Shown piece after piece: positions 11,379 through 21,173 of a DNA stretch of 64,000 nt. Source of the DNA: Bolinopsis microptera (Eukaryota; Ctenophora; Tentaculata; Lobata; Bolinopsidae); assembly GCF_026151205.1 (NCBI RefSeq), contig NC_087083.1:2618536-2682535 (forward strand). Direction: 5' to 3'. The notes beneath the pieces were generated by a model. That model did not search any database, was not told where the DNA came from, and saw only the letters and a list, made by a program, of their open reading frames with translations. Each line of letters opens with the position of its first letter. Position 1 is the stretch's first letter. The position numbers and the translations under genes are program-made.

Positions 11379-12232
11379 CCGTAGATTGGGGTAAAATCGC
11401 CGTGTCGGGGAACTTCGCCACTATTTTTCAAATAATCATTTTACTGTTTTGAATTGTTAGGAGATCGAGTTTTTGTATAGTATTATGTTGAACAAATGGT
11501 TATAAGGGTATTCCTATTCAAAAATAAACGTTTACTATGTTAATTAAACTCAGGCAACATGAAATATTGCTATAAAGTGGCTAAAATTTCCTGCTTGCAT
11601 ATTTCCCATATTTTACAATTATATCCTTAATTAATTCTGTGTGACATCATTAGCATATGTCCTGTTCATTTAAGGGCAAATTTAGTTAGCCATGATGCAC
11701 ACAACTGATATTATAAAGTTTTCAAATTTGTGTATGGCGAAGTTACCCTCTTCTGATCCCATCTGTTCGGCGAAGTTTGGCGCGAAATTCGCGCGCGGCT
11801 GGCAAAGTCACGCACGTGTATTGGCGAAGTTCGACTACATTTCTACTTCATCCCGGCGATGTTACCCGCAGCATGGCGATGTTACCCCGGCGACCAAATT
11901 GCCCATTGTAACACGCAGGCTAGAGCTAGATAAGTAAAATTTGCAGGTATATCAAGGAAATATAATTGAGTTTCGAGTGGTATGGTGCTTAGCACCGAAT
12001 ATGGTATAGTTTCAGAATGGCGAAGTTACCCCATATTGCAGGGTAACTTCGCCCTGATTTCAGTGGCACCAATCTAGCTGACTATTTATGCCTGGCTGAT
12101 GTGGTTCATACGAAAACATTTGCTTTACCAATCCTGTTCATATGAGCTATAAACTTTTTCAAGTACTCGTGTCGTATTTTCTAAATAACATGAAATAGCT
12201 GTAAAACATGGCGAAGTTCCCCCATTCTACGG
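11379..12232. mobile_element. TA-flanked inverted-repeat transposon, non-autonomous
   Basis: Ends are CCGTAGATTGGGGTAA at 11379 and CCCCCATTCTACGG ending at 12232, imperfect inverted repeats flanked by TA on both sides (11377-11378, 12233-12234), as for the Tc1/mariner/pogo group. No transposase frame is present. The motif GGCGAAGTTACCCC and variants (GGCGATGTTACCC, GGGGAACTTCGCC) recur at least eight times inside in both orientations, including near both ends. Confidence 0.7.
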
Positions 12233-12234
12233 TA

Positions 12235-14871
12235 GTCTATTTGGTATAACTAAAAGTAAATAATGTCCAGTAAAATCAGCCAAAAACCTTCAAAAATTAC
12301 TAAAATATCGGTCTCACAGTAACTAGGCCGGGGGTGCATGATAAAAATAAACTTGCTCGGATTTTTAAAAATTTTTGTACCACTGTTTTCTAGAGACTGT
12401 GAGAATTTTCAAAATACCAAATTTGTCATACCTTTTTGGAAAGATCAGTGAGTTTCGCCTAGGTGCCATATTTGATGGTGCGCGGCTTTTGGCATTTGGA
12501 GGAAAAGTAGCTGTAAAAGTTGCATAATTTGACCAAATTTGTTGATTTTTGTATAAATTTTGAATAACAGACTTTACTAAATTGAAAAAAATTCTAAACA
12601 GAAAATTTTGTTTTTTTTCGAAAGTGCGTACTCTCAAATGTATCAAATCTTACTTTTGACCATTGTTAATGGTCTCAGGTCTGGCCCGGCGCGCGCTACT
12701 TCGTATCATTTGCCATCGGGCCATAATATTTCGAGAAGAAAGCTAAAATAAAGCCATTCAGTGCGGACAAGTTTATAAATGTGCCTATCAAATCATTAAA
12801 AAACATTTCGCAACACCCAATCAAGCATTCCTTAGTAACTCAAAGGTAACTTTTATGGCTCAGGAATACGATAATGTAAAAGTAGAACAGCTTGATGATA
12901 TTACTATGACACCCATTTCCGCCCATATCCTAATTATCTGTTATCAAGACCAACTTAACTTCATCACTGCCTATAAGTTGAGTGTTCTTCTGAGTGTAAT
13001 TTAGGCGCCGTTATAATGTGGGCTACCCTCAAGCAATCGAATTTCCCTCGATTTGTTTGTATCGTGCTTATCTTTTAGTTTTACTCATTATAGTTACAAA
13101 TATCGCGTTCCCATGATTCCCATGATTATCACATCGCTTTTATGAAACGTTGATGCGCTCCTCGTTATAAAAATGCGATTGTGACCAATTTTACAGCCAG
13201 ACCCAAAAAAAAAGCGTAATATAACATGTGCAATATCACAAATAGTTAGTAAGTGTAAGCTGGATGTATTCAGGATTGCACACAGAATATTATCCTCCTC
13301 GCCTCCTAATCCCGTGTTCCTCTTTTCTCATATAAAAATATAAAAAAAGGGGGGACCCCCAACTCATATAGCTGAGACACCTCACAGCAAGTAGACCAAA
13401 GTGGCTCTTGCCAGTGTGAAAGGTTCATCAACTATCCGCCGAAGCGGTGGGTCCCCTTGAATCATATCGTCCGTCCTGTCTCGTATATCGGTACAACTAC
13501 AAGATGAACGATAGGAGTGAAAAATAATTAAAGACGGTTTATATAACAACTTTTTCATATTGCCATATTATTATGACAAAGCAATTCGTGGTGCCTTGGC
13601 GACATGCAAAGTTGTTCAGCCTCAAAACATTGTGCCCCAAAGCATTCCCAAACAGGGTTAGGCTTAGGGATGAGATTAGTTTATGGGGTACTAAATCCGT
13701 GAATTTAGGGATTTCAACTATCGCTTAAGCTCCAGAAATCCCAGAACAGGACGACGTGAACATCCTTGTATCACTTAACCACCAAGGAAATAAAGGCAAC
13801 TGTATAATATATTAAGATCATTATTGTAACGGTATATTACTATTAGAACCAGACAGAAACAAATTGTGAAGGGCCCCTCGTTCAGGAAATTACAGGCCCA
13901 AGTGCGGGTTATACACCGCATTAAAGTGGTCACCATATCAACAGCTCATATTAAACAACAGCTCATACTAAACAAAGGAAATTTCAAGGTTAAAAGTAAG
14001 TTGTGGATTTCAGCAAGAGTAACAACTATAACTGTGCACTTCCTGGAACTGGATATCGAACTAAAATCAACATTCCTAACACTGGACAGGCAGGTTCTAG
14101 TTCTACACATATTTTTGCAGCGATCGAATCATCCCTTCGGCCTTCACCTGCAAAGCTGCAAGTAATCTAATTTCACGGGATCGCCACTCGCTACAGACTT
14201 GGAGGGGAACAGTTCCATTATACAAATGACCGTTTAATCTAATATGAATATTCAACCACCCATATCATTAAAATCATGCTCGCGAATATGCACGTACCAA
14301 ATACTGCAAATATGATTACAATTCAACAAAATACCAAAAATCCGTTAACCGCGATGTTGGAGGGTATCGTTTACTTTTTACTCAATGATCGGCTTTATTT
14401 TTTATCTGATTTTTAATTGGTTGTTACTGGGCGGCACTCAGCCTGTCATTCCGCCGAATCTTGAATTTTTATGTTTATAATAGCTCCCAGGTAAAACTGG
14501 TTGATGACATGATGTCGCAACTCTATTTTACTATCACCCAGTGACTAGACAAGAATAACTCTCAAGATCATAGATTTAATCTAATCTGCTGGGGTAATGA
14601 GGTAAAAGGATGGGTAATCGAGTTTCGTATATGTGGTCCGGCCCTAAACCTAGCTAAATGTAGTTCCTGCACTGAATCACTTGCGGAGTCCTTATAACTT
14701 ACTGCAATTTTAATAAACTCATTTACTTGGTGCAGTGATTAATGTTGACATTGTTATAATTGAACACGAGCTCGAATATATTAGCTGATTACACCGTGTT
14801 AGGTTTCTCTTACCCCAGGTTATAATGTTCATAAACATAGATAATCTTTATTCCGCCGAATAGGTTTCTTC
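12235..14871. other. Long gene-poor stretch
   Basis: AT-rich DNA with no supported gene. It contains a G6AC5 near-palindrome at about 13,349 (ggggggaccccc) and a GTG-initiated open frame of 99 codons at 13866-14165 without recognisable features. TTCCGCCGAAT recurs near 14,450 and 14,853. Part of this may be degraded transposon sequence that I cannot classify. Confidence 0.4.
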
Positions 14872-16184
14872 ACAGTCTAGATAGTCTAGATAGTCTAGAT
14901 AGTCTAGATAGTCAAGATATTCTAGATAGTCTAGATAGTCTAGATATTCTAGATAGTCTAGATATTCTAGATAGTCTAGATAGTCTAGATAGTGTAGATA
15001 GTCTAGATAGTCTAGATAGTCTAGATAGTCTAGATAGTCTAGATAGTCTAGATAGTCTAGATAGTCTAAATATTCTAGATAGTCTAGATAATCTAGATAT
15101 TCTAGGTAGTCTAGATAGTCTAGATAGTCTAGATAGTCTAGATAGTCAAGATATTCTAGGTAGTCTAGATAGTCTAGATAGTCTAGATAGTCTAGATAGT
15201 CAAGATAGTCAAGATATTCTAGGTAGTCTAGATAGTCTAGATAGTCTAGATAGTCTAGATAGTCTAGATATTCTAGATAGTCTAGATAGTCTAGATAGTC
15301 TAGATAGTCTAGATAGTCTAGATAGTCTAAATATTCTAGATAGTCTAGATAATCTAGATATTCTAGGTAGTCTAGATAGTCTAGATAGTCTAGATAGTCT
15401 AGATAGTCTAGATATTCTAGATAGTCTAGATAGTCTAGATAGTCTAGATAGTCTAGATAGTCTAGATAGTCTAAATATTCTAGATAGTCTAGATAATCTA
15501 GATATTCTAGGTAGTCTAGGACTCTAGATAGTCTAGATAGTCTAGGTGGTCTAGATAGTCTAGATAGTCTAGATAGTCTAGATAGTCTAGATAGTCTAGA
15601 TAGTCTAGATAGTCTAGATAGTCTAGATAGTCTAGATAGTCTAGATAGTCTAGATAGTCTAGATAGTCTAGATAGTCTAGATAGTCTAGATAGTCTAGAT
15701 AGTCTAGATAGTCTAGATAGTCTAGATAGTCTAGATAGTCTAGATAGTCTAGATAGTCTAGATAGTCTAGATAGTCTAGATAGTCTAGATAGTCTAGATA
15801 GTCTAGATAGTCTAGATAGTCTAGATAGTCTAGATAGTCTAGATATTCTAGATAGTCTAGATAGTCTAGATAGTCTAGATAGTCTAGATAGTCTAGATAG
15901 TCTAGATAGTCTAGATAGTCTAGATAGTCTAGATAGTCTAGATAGTCTAGATAGTCTAGATAGTCTAGATAGTCTAGATAGTCTAGATAGTCTAGAAAGT
16001 CTAGATAGTCTAGATAGTCTAGATAGTCTAGATAGTCTAGATGGTCTAGATAGTCTAGATAGTCTAGATGGTCTAGATAGTCTAGATAGTCTAGATGGTC
16101 TAGATAGTCTAGATAGTCTAGATATTCTAGATAGTCTAGATAGTCTAGATAGTCTAGATATTCTAGACAGTCTAGATAGTCTAG
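14872..16184. repeat. 9-bp satellite (TCTAGATAG)n, about 1.3 kb
   Basis: About 145 tandem copies of TCTAGATAG. Variants TATTCTAGA, TAGTCAAGA and TAATCTAGA recur in a longer register in the left half (similar clusters near 15,065, 15,340 and 15,470), showing higher-order duplication; the right half, 15,545-16,020, is almost perfectly uniform. Each unit carries the palindrome TCTAGA. No coding potential. Confidence 0.97.
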
Positions 16185-16823
16185 GGAGGGAGGGAGGGAG
16201 GGAGGGAGGGAGGGAGGGAGGGAGGGAGGGAGGGAGGGAAGGAGGGAGGGAGGGGGGAGGGAGGGAGGGAGGGAGTTAGGGAGGGAGAGAGGGAGAGAGG
16301 GAGAGAGGGAGAGAGGGAGAGAGGGAGAGAGGGAGAGAGGGAGAGAGGGAGAGAGGGAGAGAGGGAGAGAGGGAGAGAGGGAGAGAGGGAGAGAGGGAGA
16401 GAGGGAGGGAGGGAGAGAGGGAGAGAGGGAGAGAGGGAGGGAGGGAGGGAGGGAGAGAGGGAGAGAGGGAGAGAGGGAGAGAGGGAGAGAGGGAGAGAGG
16501 GAGAGAGGGAGAGAGGGAGAGAGGGAGAGAGGGAGAGAGGGAGAGAGGGAGAGAGGGAGAGAGGGAGAGAGGGAGAGAGGGAGAGAGGGAGAGAGGGAGA
16601 GAGGGAGAGAGGGAGAGAGGGAGAGAGGGAGAGAGGGAGAGAGGGAGAGAGGGAGAGAGGGAGAGAGGGAGAGAGGGAGAGAGGGAGGAGGGAGGGAGGG
16701 AGGAGGGAGGAGGGAGGGAGGGAGGGAGGGAGGGAGGGAGGGAGGGAGGGAGGGAGGGAGGGAGGGAGGGAGGGAGGGAGGGAGGGAGGGAGGGAGGGAG
16801 GGAGGGAGGGAGGGAGGGAGGGA
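16185..16823. repeat. Pure purine tract: (GGGA)n and (GAGAGGGA)n
   Basis: About 640 bases with virtually no pyrimidine on the plus strand: GGGA repeats at both ends and a GAGAGGGA core between about 16,280 and 16,685. It directly abuts the 9-bp satellite on one side and the 141-bp direct repeat on the other. Long mirror-symmetric purine tracts of this kind can form H-DNA. The minus-strand frame of Pro/Ser/Leu repeats over it is an artefact. Confidence 0.97.
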
Positions 16824-16964
16824 GCTGATTTGGAGGCCATTAAAGCATTTGACCCAGTCAAAAAAGTTTCAGTTGTATATCGTTTACGGTTTTTGCGGAA
16901 AGTCGCTTTAAAGTTGATGCCGTGGTACGGATAAACACATATATATAATATCGTATCGCTTTAT
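16824..16964 (+). repeat. 141-bp direct repeat, copy 1 (3' side of the GPCR)
   Basis: Identical over 141 bases to 18,748-18,888, starting GCTGATTTGGAGGCC and ending at TCGCTTTAT. In this copy the sequence continues without a break into AGTATTAGTAAGATTTAACA; in copy 2 the same continuation is found only after the 1.9-kb element at 18,888-20,793. This copy therefore serves as the empty site for that insertion. Confidence 0.95.
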
Positions 16965-17025
16965 AGTATTAGTAAGATTTAACAGAAATAATTAAAAATG
17001 CTGTATATTTTATAATTTACATAAT

Positions 17026-17031
17026 TTTAAT
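17026..17031 (-). terminator. Possible poly(A) signal (ATTAAA) for the GPCR
   Basis: ATTAAA on the minus strand about 100 bases past the GPCR stop codon. Position fits a polyadenylation signal, but the region is AT-rich and chance matches are expected. Confidence 0.3.
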
Positions 17032-17131
17032 CTATAGTTCGTAAATGATTTCGTTCACAAGCGATAAAATTAAATACATTCTAAAAATACATATTCAGCT
17101 ACATGATTGTCATATTACGGATTATTTGAGT

Positions 17132-18442
17132 TCAACATTCCGTCAATTGTTCGGGATCAACCTTATCACCACACGGGACCTCCAATAATGTTGAAGGGGA
17201 AATAATAACTGAAGGTCCTGAGAGTGGCGTTACAACACGTCTTGTATTGTAAGGTGACAGTGGTACTGTTCGTGAGACGTAACACTCGGCCCTCGATAAG
17301 TCATTAGTAGCACCAGTTATCCTGAGATGAGGAGACAATGGAAACCTTGCGGGTCTCAGATCGTACATCAGCTCTGGTCTGATATAAGGGCGCGGGCTTG
17401 GGCTGAATCTACTGTTTTCAGCGTTTTCGTGAACTGCTGATAGTTGAGTTAGTCTGTGGACCCACGTTCTGAATCTGTTGATTCGAAAATAATATAAGAC
17501 TGGGTTCAGAGCTGCATTTAGTCCGGGGAAGATTACTTTGGTGACTGGCCAAATGTACGGTCCAATTATTGCATTTTCGAATACCCCTGAACTGTTCTTT
17601 TTGTGTTTCGATTGATAATCGTCATACATCACTATGGACAAAGATAAATTGAAGGGTAGGTTGCAAACTAAAAACAGTGCCGTAGCTAAAGTTACTGTTA
17701 TCGATGCTCTTAGAATTAATTTATCTGAAGATGTGTCACGTGGGGCATTCTGCATTTTTACAATCGCAACTAAGAAACTGACAAATATTATAATCGAGGG
17801 CAAAACAACCTCCATATTATGGGCCCAGTTCTGAAAATCCATAAAGTTGAGCTGATCTTGCGTGAGGGGAAGACTCTTGTTTTGGTTGTACCCCTTAATC
17901 GGATACGTATAGTCCTGTCCATAGTAAAATGCCTGTTGGAAGAATATAAGTCCTATAACGATATCGGAAAATAGGATGATGGAGTATGGAATCAATGTAA
18001 ACAGCACAGCTGCTTCTCGAATAATAGTGAAAGGTAAAACTATAGCTATGGTTCTTGTTACACTGAGCAAAACTATCAGGTATATCGAAACCCGCTGAAG
18101 GTACTCAAACAGGACAATCCAAACTCCACAGAAGATCCTTGAAGAGAAAGCAAATGGTTGACGCAGATTCAAGAGAGTTAAAATGACGGGCGTCAGTGCG
18201 ATACTGGTACATAGATCAACCCCTGAGATCATTTTGTAGAGCTTTTCAGCGAGTGTTTTAGTGTTAGTTTTTGAAAAGTAGGCCAGAGCGAAGGAGTTGA
18301 GAATGGTACCACAGAGAAGACAGAGTATCAGGAGGGCTCCACACAACTTATCCATCAGTAATGGTTTTGAGTAGTCGACTTGTTCGTAGAGTGATTTAAA
18401 CGCATGGTAAGGCAATTCCGTCTCTGATGAGTTGCTTTCCAC
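17132..18442 (-). CDS. Class A (rhodopsin-family) G protein-coupled receptor
   Basis: Seven hydrophobic segments and class A landmarks are visible: TM1 GTILNSFALAYF (N49 as N1.50), TM2 GVDLCTS (D76 as D2.50), C105 before TM3, R130 at the end of TM3, TM6 CNLPF (P263) and TM7 NPVLYYFRINRFR (N313-Y317). The DRY motif is TRT (residues 129-131), keeping only the arginine. The second extracellular loop has no cysteine to pair with C105. Sequons NSS (4), NKS (188) and NSS (283) fall outside the membrane. The C-tail is about 110 residues, Ser/Thr/Pro-rich. The frame as listed opens with GTG, not ATG; immediately upstream the minus strand reads ccttttcag|TC-GTG, a good acceptor, so the true start is probably in an upstream exon I could not place (the next Met, residue 30, sits at TM1). 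Ligand unknown. Confidence 0.9.
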   Translation of the reverse strand: MESNSSETELPYHAFKSLYEQVDYSKPLLMDKLCGALLILCLLCGTILNSFALAYFSKTNTKTLAEKLYKMISGVDLCTSIALTPVILTLLNLRQPFAFSSRIFCGVWIVLFEYLQRVSIYLIVLLSVTRTIAIVLPFTIIREAAVLFTLIPYSIILFSDIVIGLIFFQQAFYYGQDYTYPIKGYNQNKSLPLTQDQLNFMDFQNWAHNMEVVLPSIIIFVSFLVAIVKMQNAPRDTSSDKLILRASITVTLATALFLVCNLPFNLSLSIVMYDDYQSKHKKNSSGVFENAIIGPYIWPVTKVIFPGLNAALNPVLYYFRINRFRTWVHRLTQLSAVHENAENSRFSPSPRPYIRPELMYDLRPARFPLSPHLRITGATNDLSRAECYVSRTVPLSPYNTRRVVTPLSGPSVIISPSTLLEVPCGDKVDPEQLTEC

Positions 18443-18443
18443 G

Positions 18444-18747
18444 ACTGAAAAGGTTAGTTAAATAAGTTGTAATTTTAATCAGTTTGAGTGAAATGCTGCA
18501 TTTATCACTTATCAGTAATCGGTCCCTATCATTAATTAATTGAATCCACTAATCCATAATTCAGAACTACAAAATGCAACCCGTGAAAGTTTTTAATACA
18601 ATCAGGAACCCGTATAACCCTCAAAAGTAGTAGACTCAAAAGACTAAAATATTTATTACCTATTTAATTCGCCTTTTTGACACCACTTGGGGGTCCAAAT
18701 TTTGGGCTCTAAAATTACTATTCCTTTGCCAATTTTTGTTTTTTCAT
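18444..18747. other. GPCR upstream region with probable splice acceptor
   Basis: On the minus strand tttaactaaccttttcag ends at about 18,445, just before the GPCR frame, and contains a plausible branch-site-like TAACT. It predicts an upstream exon supplying the initiator ATG and one base of a split codon. No first exon is obvious in these 300 bases; it may lie beyond the element inserted at 18,888. Confidence 0.5.
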
Positions 18748-18888
18748 GCTGATTTGGAGGCCATTAAAGCATTTGACCCAGTCAAAAAAGTTTCAGTTGT
18801 ATATCGTTTACGGTTTTTGCGGAAAGTCGCTTTAAAGTTGATGCCGTGGTACGGATAAACACATATATATAATATCGTATCGCTTTAT
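18748..18888 (+). repeat. 141-bp direct repeat, copy 2 (5' side of the GPCR)
   Basis: Identical to 16,824-16,964. The composite element begins at its right edge and the flank resumes at 20,794 with TAGTATTAGTAAGATTTAACAGAAA, which matches copy 1 for about 24 more bases before the two diverge. The repeat thus spans about 165 bp in total. Confidence 0.95.
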
Positions 18889-19225
18889 TTTACCAAAACC
18901 CATAATCATGGGTAGAGTGGACCGCTGCCAGTGTCTCTCTTTCCCAAACAAAAGGAAATGATATTAATTTGATTGACCGTTCTCAAATGCAAAATGATAC
19001 CGAGAATGAAATCGGTCGCTCGCTTTTCCCCCACAGATGCCTTTGGGTAGTTCTTCTTAATCTATTACAATTGTAAATGAATGGGAAAAGCGAGGGACCG
19101 ATTTCATTCTCGGTATCATTTTGCATTTGAGAACGGTCAATCAAATTAATATCATTTCCTTTTGTTTGAGAAAGAGAGACACTGGCAGCGGTCCACTCTA
19201 CCCATGATTATGGGTTTTGGTAAAA
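18888..19225. repeat. Foldback MITE inside composite copy 1
   Basis: Left arm from 18,888, right arm ending 19,225 at GGTAAAA, reverse complements over about 145 bp with few mismatches and a short loop around 19,030-19,080. It can form a very long hairpin. Flanked by TA on the left and followed by TATCATC in every copy. Confidence 0.9.
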
Positions 19226-20067
19226 TATCATCTCTTTTTGATTATAATGTCAGGGTACTTTATAACGTCGAAATATAAACTGATATCTTCATTAATATGA
19301 ATAAGGAGGAAGTTTCCACGATTTAGAAATTTTTCCTTTAAAAACATTTCCTTGTGTTTAGGTAAGCATATCGGTCGATCACTGACTGAATATGCCACTT
19401 TATACTCATTCAAGTTGGCATTAAATTCATATATAATGACATTAAAAAGCAGAATTTGTTGGAAATCACGAATGAGCAAAATTCTCACTTTTCGCACGTG
19501 CAAACTTTGAGCGGACGTTGCGTGCCGCGCATCCAATATTGAATCGCCGTAAATTTTTGCGTGTAATTGTTTTATATATAGCTTGATAAGCATGCAAAGT
19601 TTCAAAGTATTTCAAGAAGAACTGTAATCACAACGGCACTCTAAAGTTGACAGAAAATGACGAAAACAGCAATTTTCAGTGATTTTAGCAATTTTCTATC
19701 AGTTTGGGCGTGTCCCCACGTGTGCAACTTTTCGATTTTCAACTTTAAAACTAGCCTAATGCACAATTTATACCTATAGGAAGCAGAACTGAGCTCCACA
19801 ACCCAAGGCATGGCCCAACACCAGAGAATACTAAATCGCAAAATTGACGTTTATATAAGATAATTCTTCAAAAAAGCACAAACTTCAATCACGAATATCT
19901 TTATGAAGGAGCAAGCTAGAAAAACTTTCCGGTAGATTTTCAGAATGCTTGAACAATTATCTAAGGTAAAAAATTCCTCAGATTTTGAATTCAATTACTT
20001 TTTAATGGTGTAAAATCATTTTTAAAAGTTATTACTTTGTCAAAAATCAAGTTTTAAAAACGGTTAA

Positions 20068-20085
20068 CTTGATGACGTCATCAAG
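20068..20085. promoter_or_regulatory. Perfect 18-bp palindrome with a CRE (TGACGTCA)
   Basis: CTTGATGACGTCATCAAG is its own reverse complement and contains the full CREB/ATF consensus TGACGTCA. A second TGACGTCA follows 16 bases later (20,094-20,101). The same pair occurs in the other body copies (22,210-22,227 and 23,775-23,792) and, blurred by indels, near 33,570, 47,122 and 60,638. CRE identity is sequence match; activity is inference. Confidence 0.6.
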
Positions 20086-20620
20086 GGGTGTTCATGACGT
20101 CAAATAATTTGTTTATACAATGTTAAATAAAGTGTAAACAATTATTTTCAAGACCTGTGGTCGGAAATTGCTGTATCTTTTATGCTTTTGAATCTATGGA
20201 CAATTAAAAACAGGCTACATTTGACTGTCAAAGCGTCTATCCCTGAATATATGTATGTATGTATGTATGTATCACGACAATCTATCGTAAAACAGGGGTT
20301 CTAGAAAACCCATTTCCCGATGATCCTGAGACCTGAAACTTTTTTTGCAGTCGATTTGGTTAACGTCTAGACGCTCTGAAAAATTTCAGATCTCTAACTC
20401 GATTTTAACATGGTTTTTAAGGCACCTGAATATGGCGATTTTGGGTTTTTTACCGAATTTCGTATAACAGTGCTGGCGAGTATTTTATGCAAATTTCTTA
20501 AAAATCTCAACATAACTATTTTTTATTCCTGTCATCTTTGACATCAAATTAGAATGTTTAGAACTAAAATTAAATCTGCTGAACGACTTCCGATGAGTCT
20601 TAATGCCTGAAAAACTCCTG

Positions 20621-20677
20621 CCGGAGGCGGCGGCCTTCGGCCGCCTCCTCCGGCCGGAGTGCACGCTTCGCGTGCAC
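20621..20677. repeat. Twin GC hairpins in the element tail (copy 1)
   Basis: Hairpin 1 (20,621-20,653): CCGGAGGCGGCGGCC, loop TTC, then a near-perfect complement (this copy has a CTC for CGC change). Hairpin 2 (20,659-20,677): GTGCACGC-TTC-GCGTGCAC, perfect 8-bp stem. Both are almost pure GC in a surrounding of roughly one-third GC. They are followed by two units of the 17-bp minisatellite GGGGGTATAATAGTAAA. Confidence 0.9.
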
Positions 20678-20793
20678 GAAAGAGGCTTGTAACGTGTACC
20701 AAAGGGGGTATAATAGTAAAGGGGGTATAATAGTAAAGGGGGTACATAGTATACCCACAATAAATGCACCGGTCGTGCTTGCCAGCACTGTGA

Positions 20794-21173
20794 TAGTATT
20801 AGTAAGATTTAACAGAAAATGTATTTTATTAAAATTTAAATGCCACGACGAATGTGAAATAAGGATTAAAGAACGATTATATATAAAATATGACTTGTTA
20901 TACTACAAAATACGCCTCTTAATCTTCATTTAAAAGTTTAAAGCAGAAAATGTACACAAGAATGAGGTTAAAAATAACCAAAGGAAGATACTAAATATTT
21001 AGCTTTAAATCATCTTACTAAAACATAACTATAGCTTATATACATTGAAATAGTCGTGACAAGATAATTTGCAGGGTTTTTTAATATTAAAGCAATAAAC
21101 TCTAGAGCGTAATGAAACAAAGAAAACACTTGATGATCTACATTATATGTCATATAATCATATAATATATATA
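20794..21173. other. Continuation of the 141-bp repeat flank, AT-rich
   Basis: Begins with the flank of direct-repeat copy 2 (TAGTATTAGTAAG), then unique AT-rich DNA up to the next element. No gene seen. Confidence 0.5.

Larger units (their letters stand above)
18888..20793 (+). mobile_element. Composite element, copy 1 (MITE + body + tail)
   Basis: Three parts in fixed order. First a foldback MITE, 18,888-19,225, with arms of about 145 bp starting TTTTACCAAAACCCATAATC. Second a body, 19,226-20,271, with a perfect 18-bp CRE palindrome and a terminal (TATG)n tract. Third a tail, 20,272-20,793, starting TCACGACAATCT and ending CCAGCACTGTGA, which holds two GC hairpins and a 17-bp minisatellite. 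Comparison with the empty site at 16,961 shows the whole unit inserted between A and T (cgcttta^tagtatt) with no target duplication. That is Helitron-like behaviour, although the ends are not the canonical TC...CTRR. No protein domain is encoded; open frames of 66-125 codons in the body are shared by copies only because the copies are recent. Confidence 0.85.

Noticed and set aside
13866-14165. 99-codon frame beginning with GTG in the gene-poor stretch
   Set aside because: No ATG, no splice sites I could join, and no domain; a frame of this length is expected by chance.
14872-16184. CRISPR-like or telomere-like array
   Set aside because: A contiguous 9-bp repeat without spacers, internal to the sequence and not a telomere motif. 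The same reasoning excludes the 64-bp and 109-bp arrays, which have no unique spacers.
16181-16861. 226-codon minus-strand frame of Pro/Ser/Leu repeats
   Set aside because: It is a direct reading of the GGGA/GAGAGGGA purine tract with no other sequence.
19228-19605. Minus-strand frame of 125 codons in the element body, repeated as 67-codon frames in copies 2 and 3
   Set aside because: The frame length changes between near-identical copies and no protein feature is visible; it is repeat DNA.
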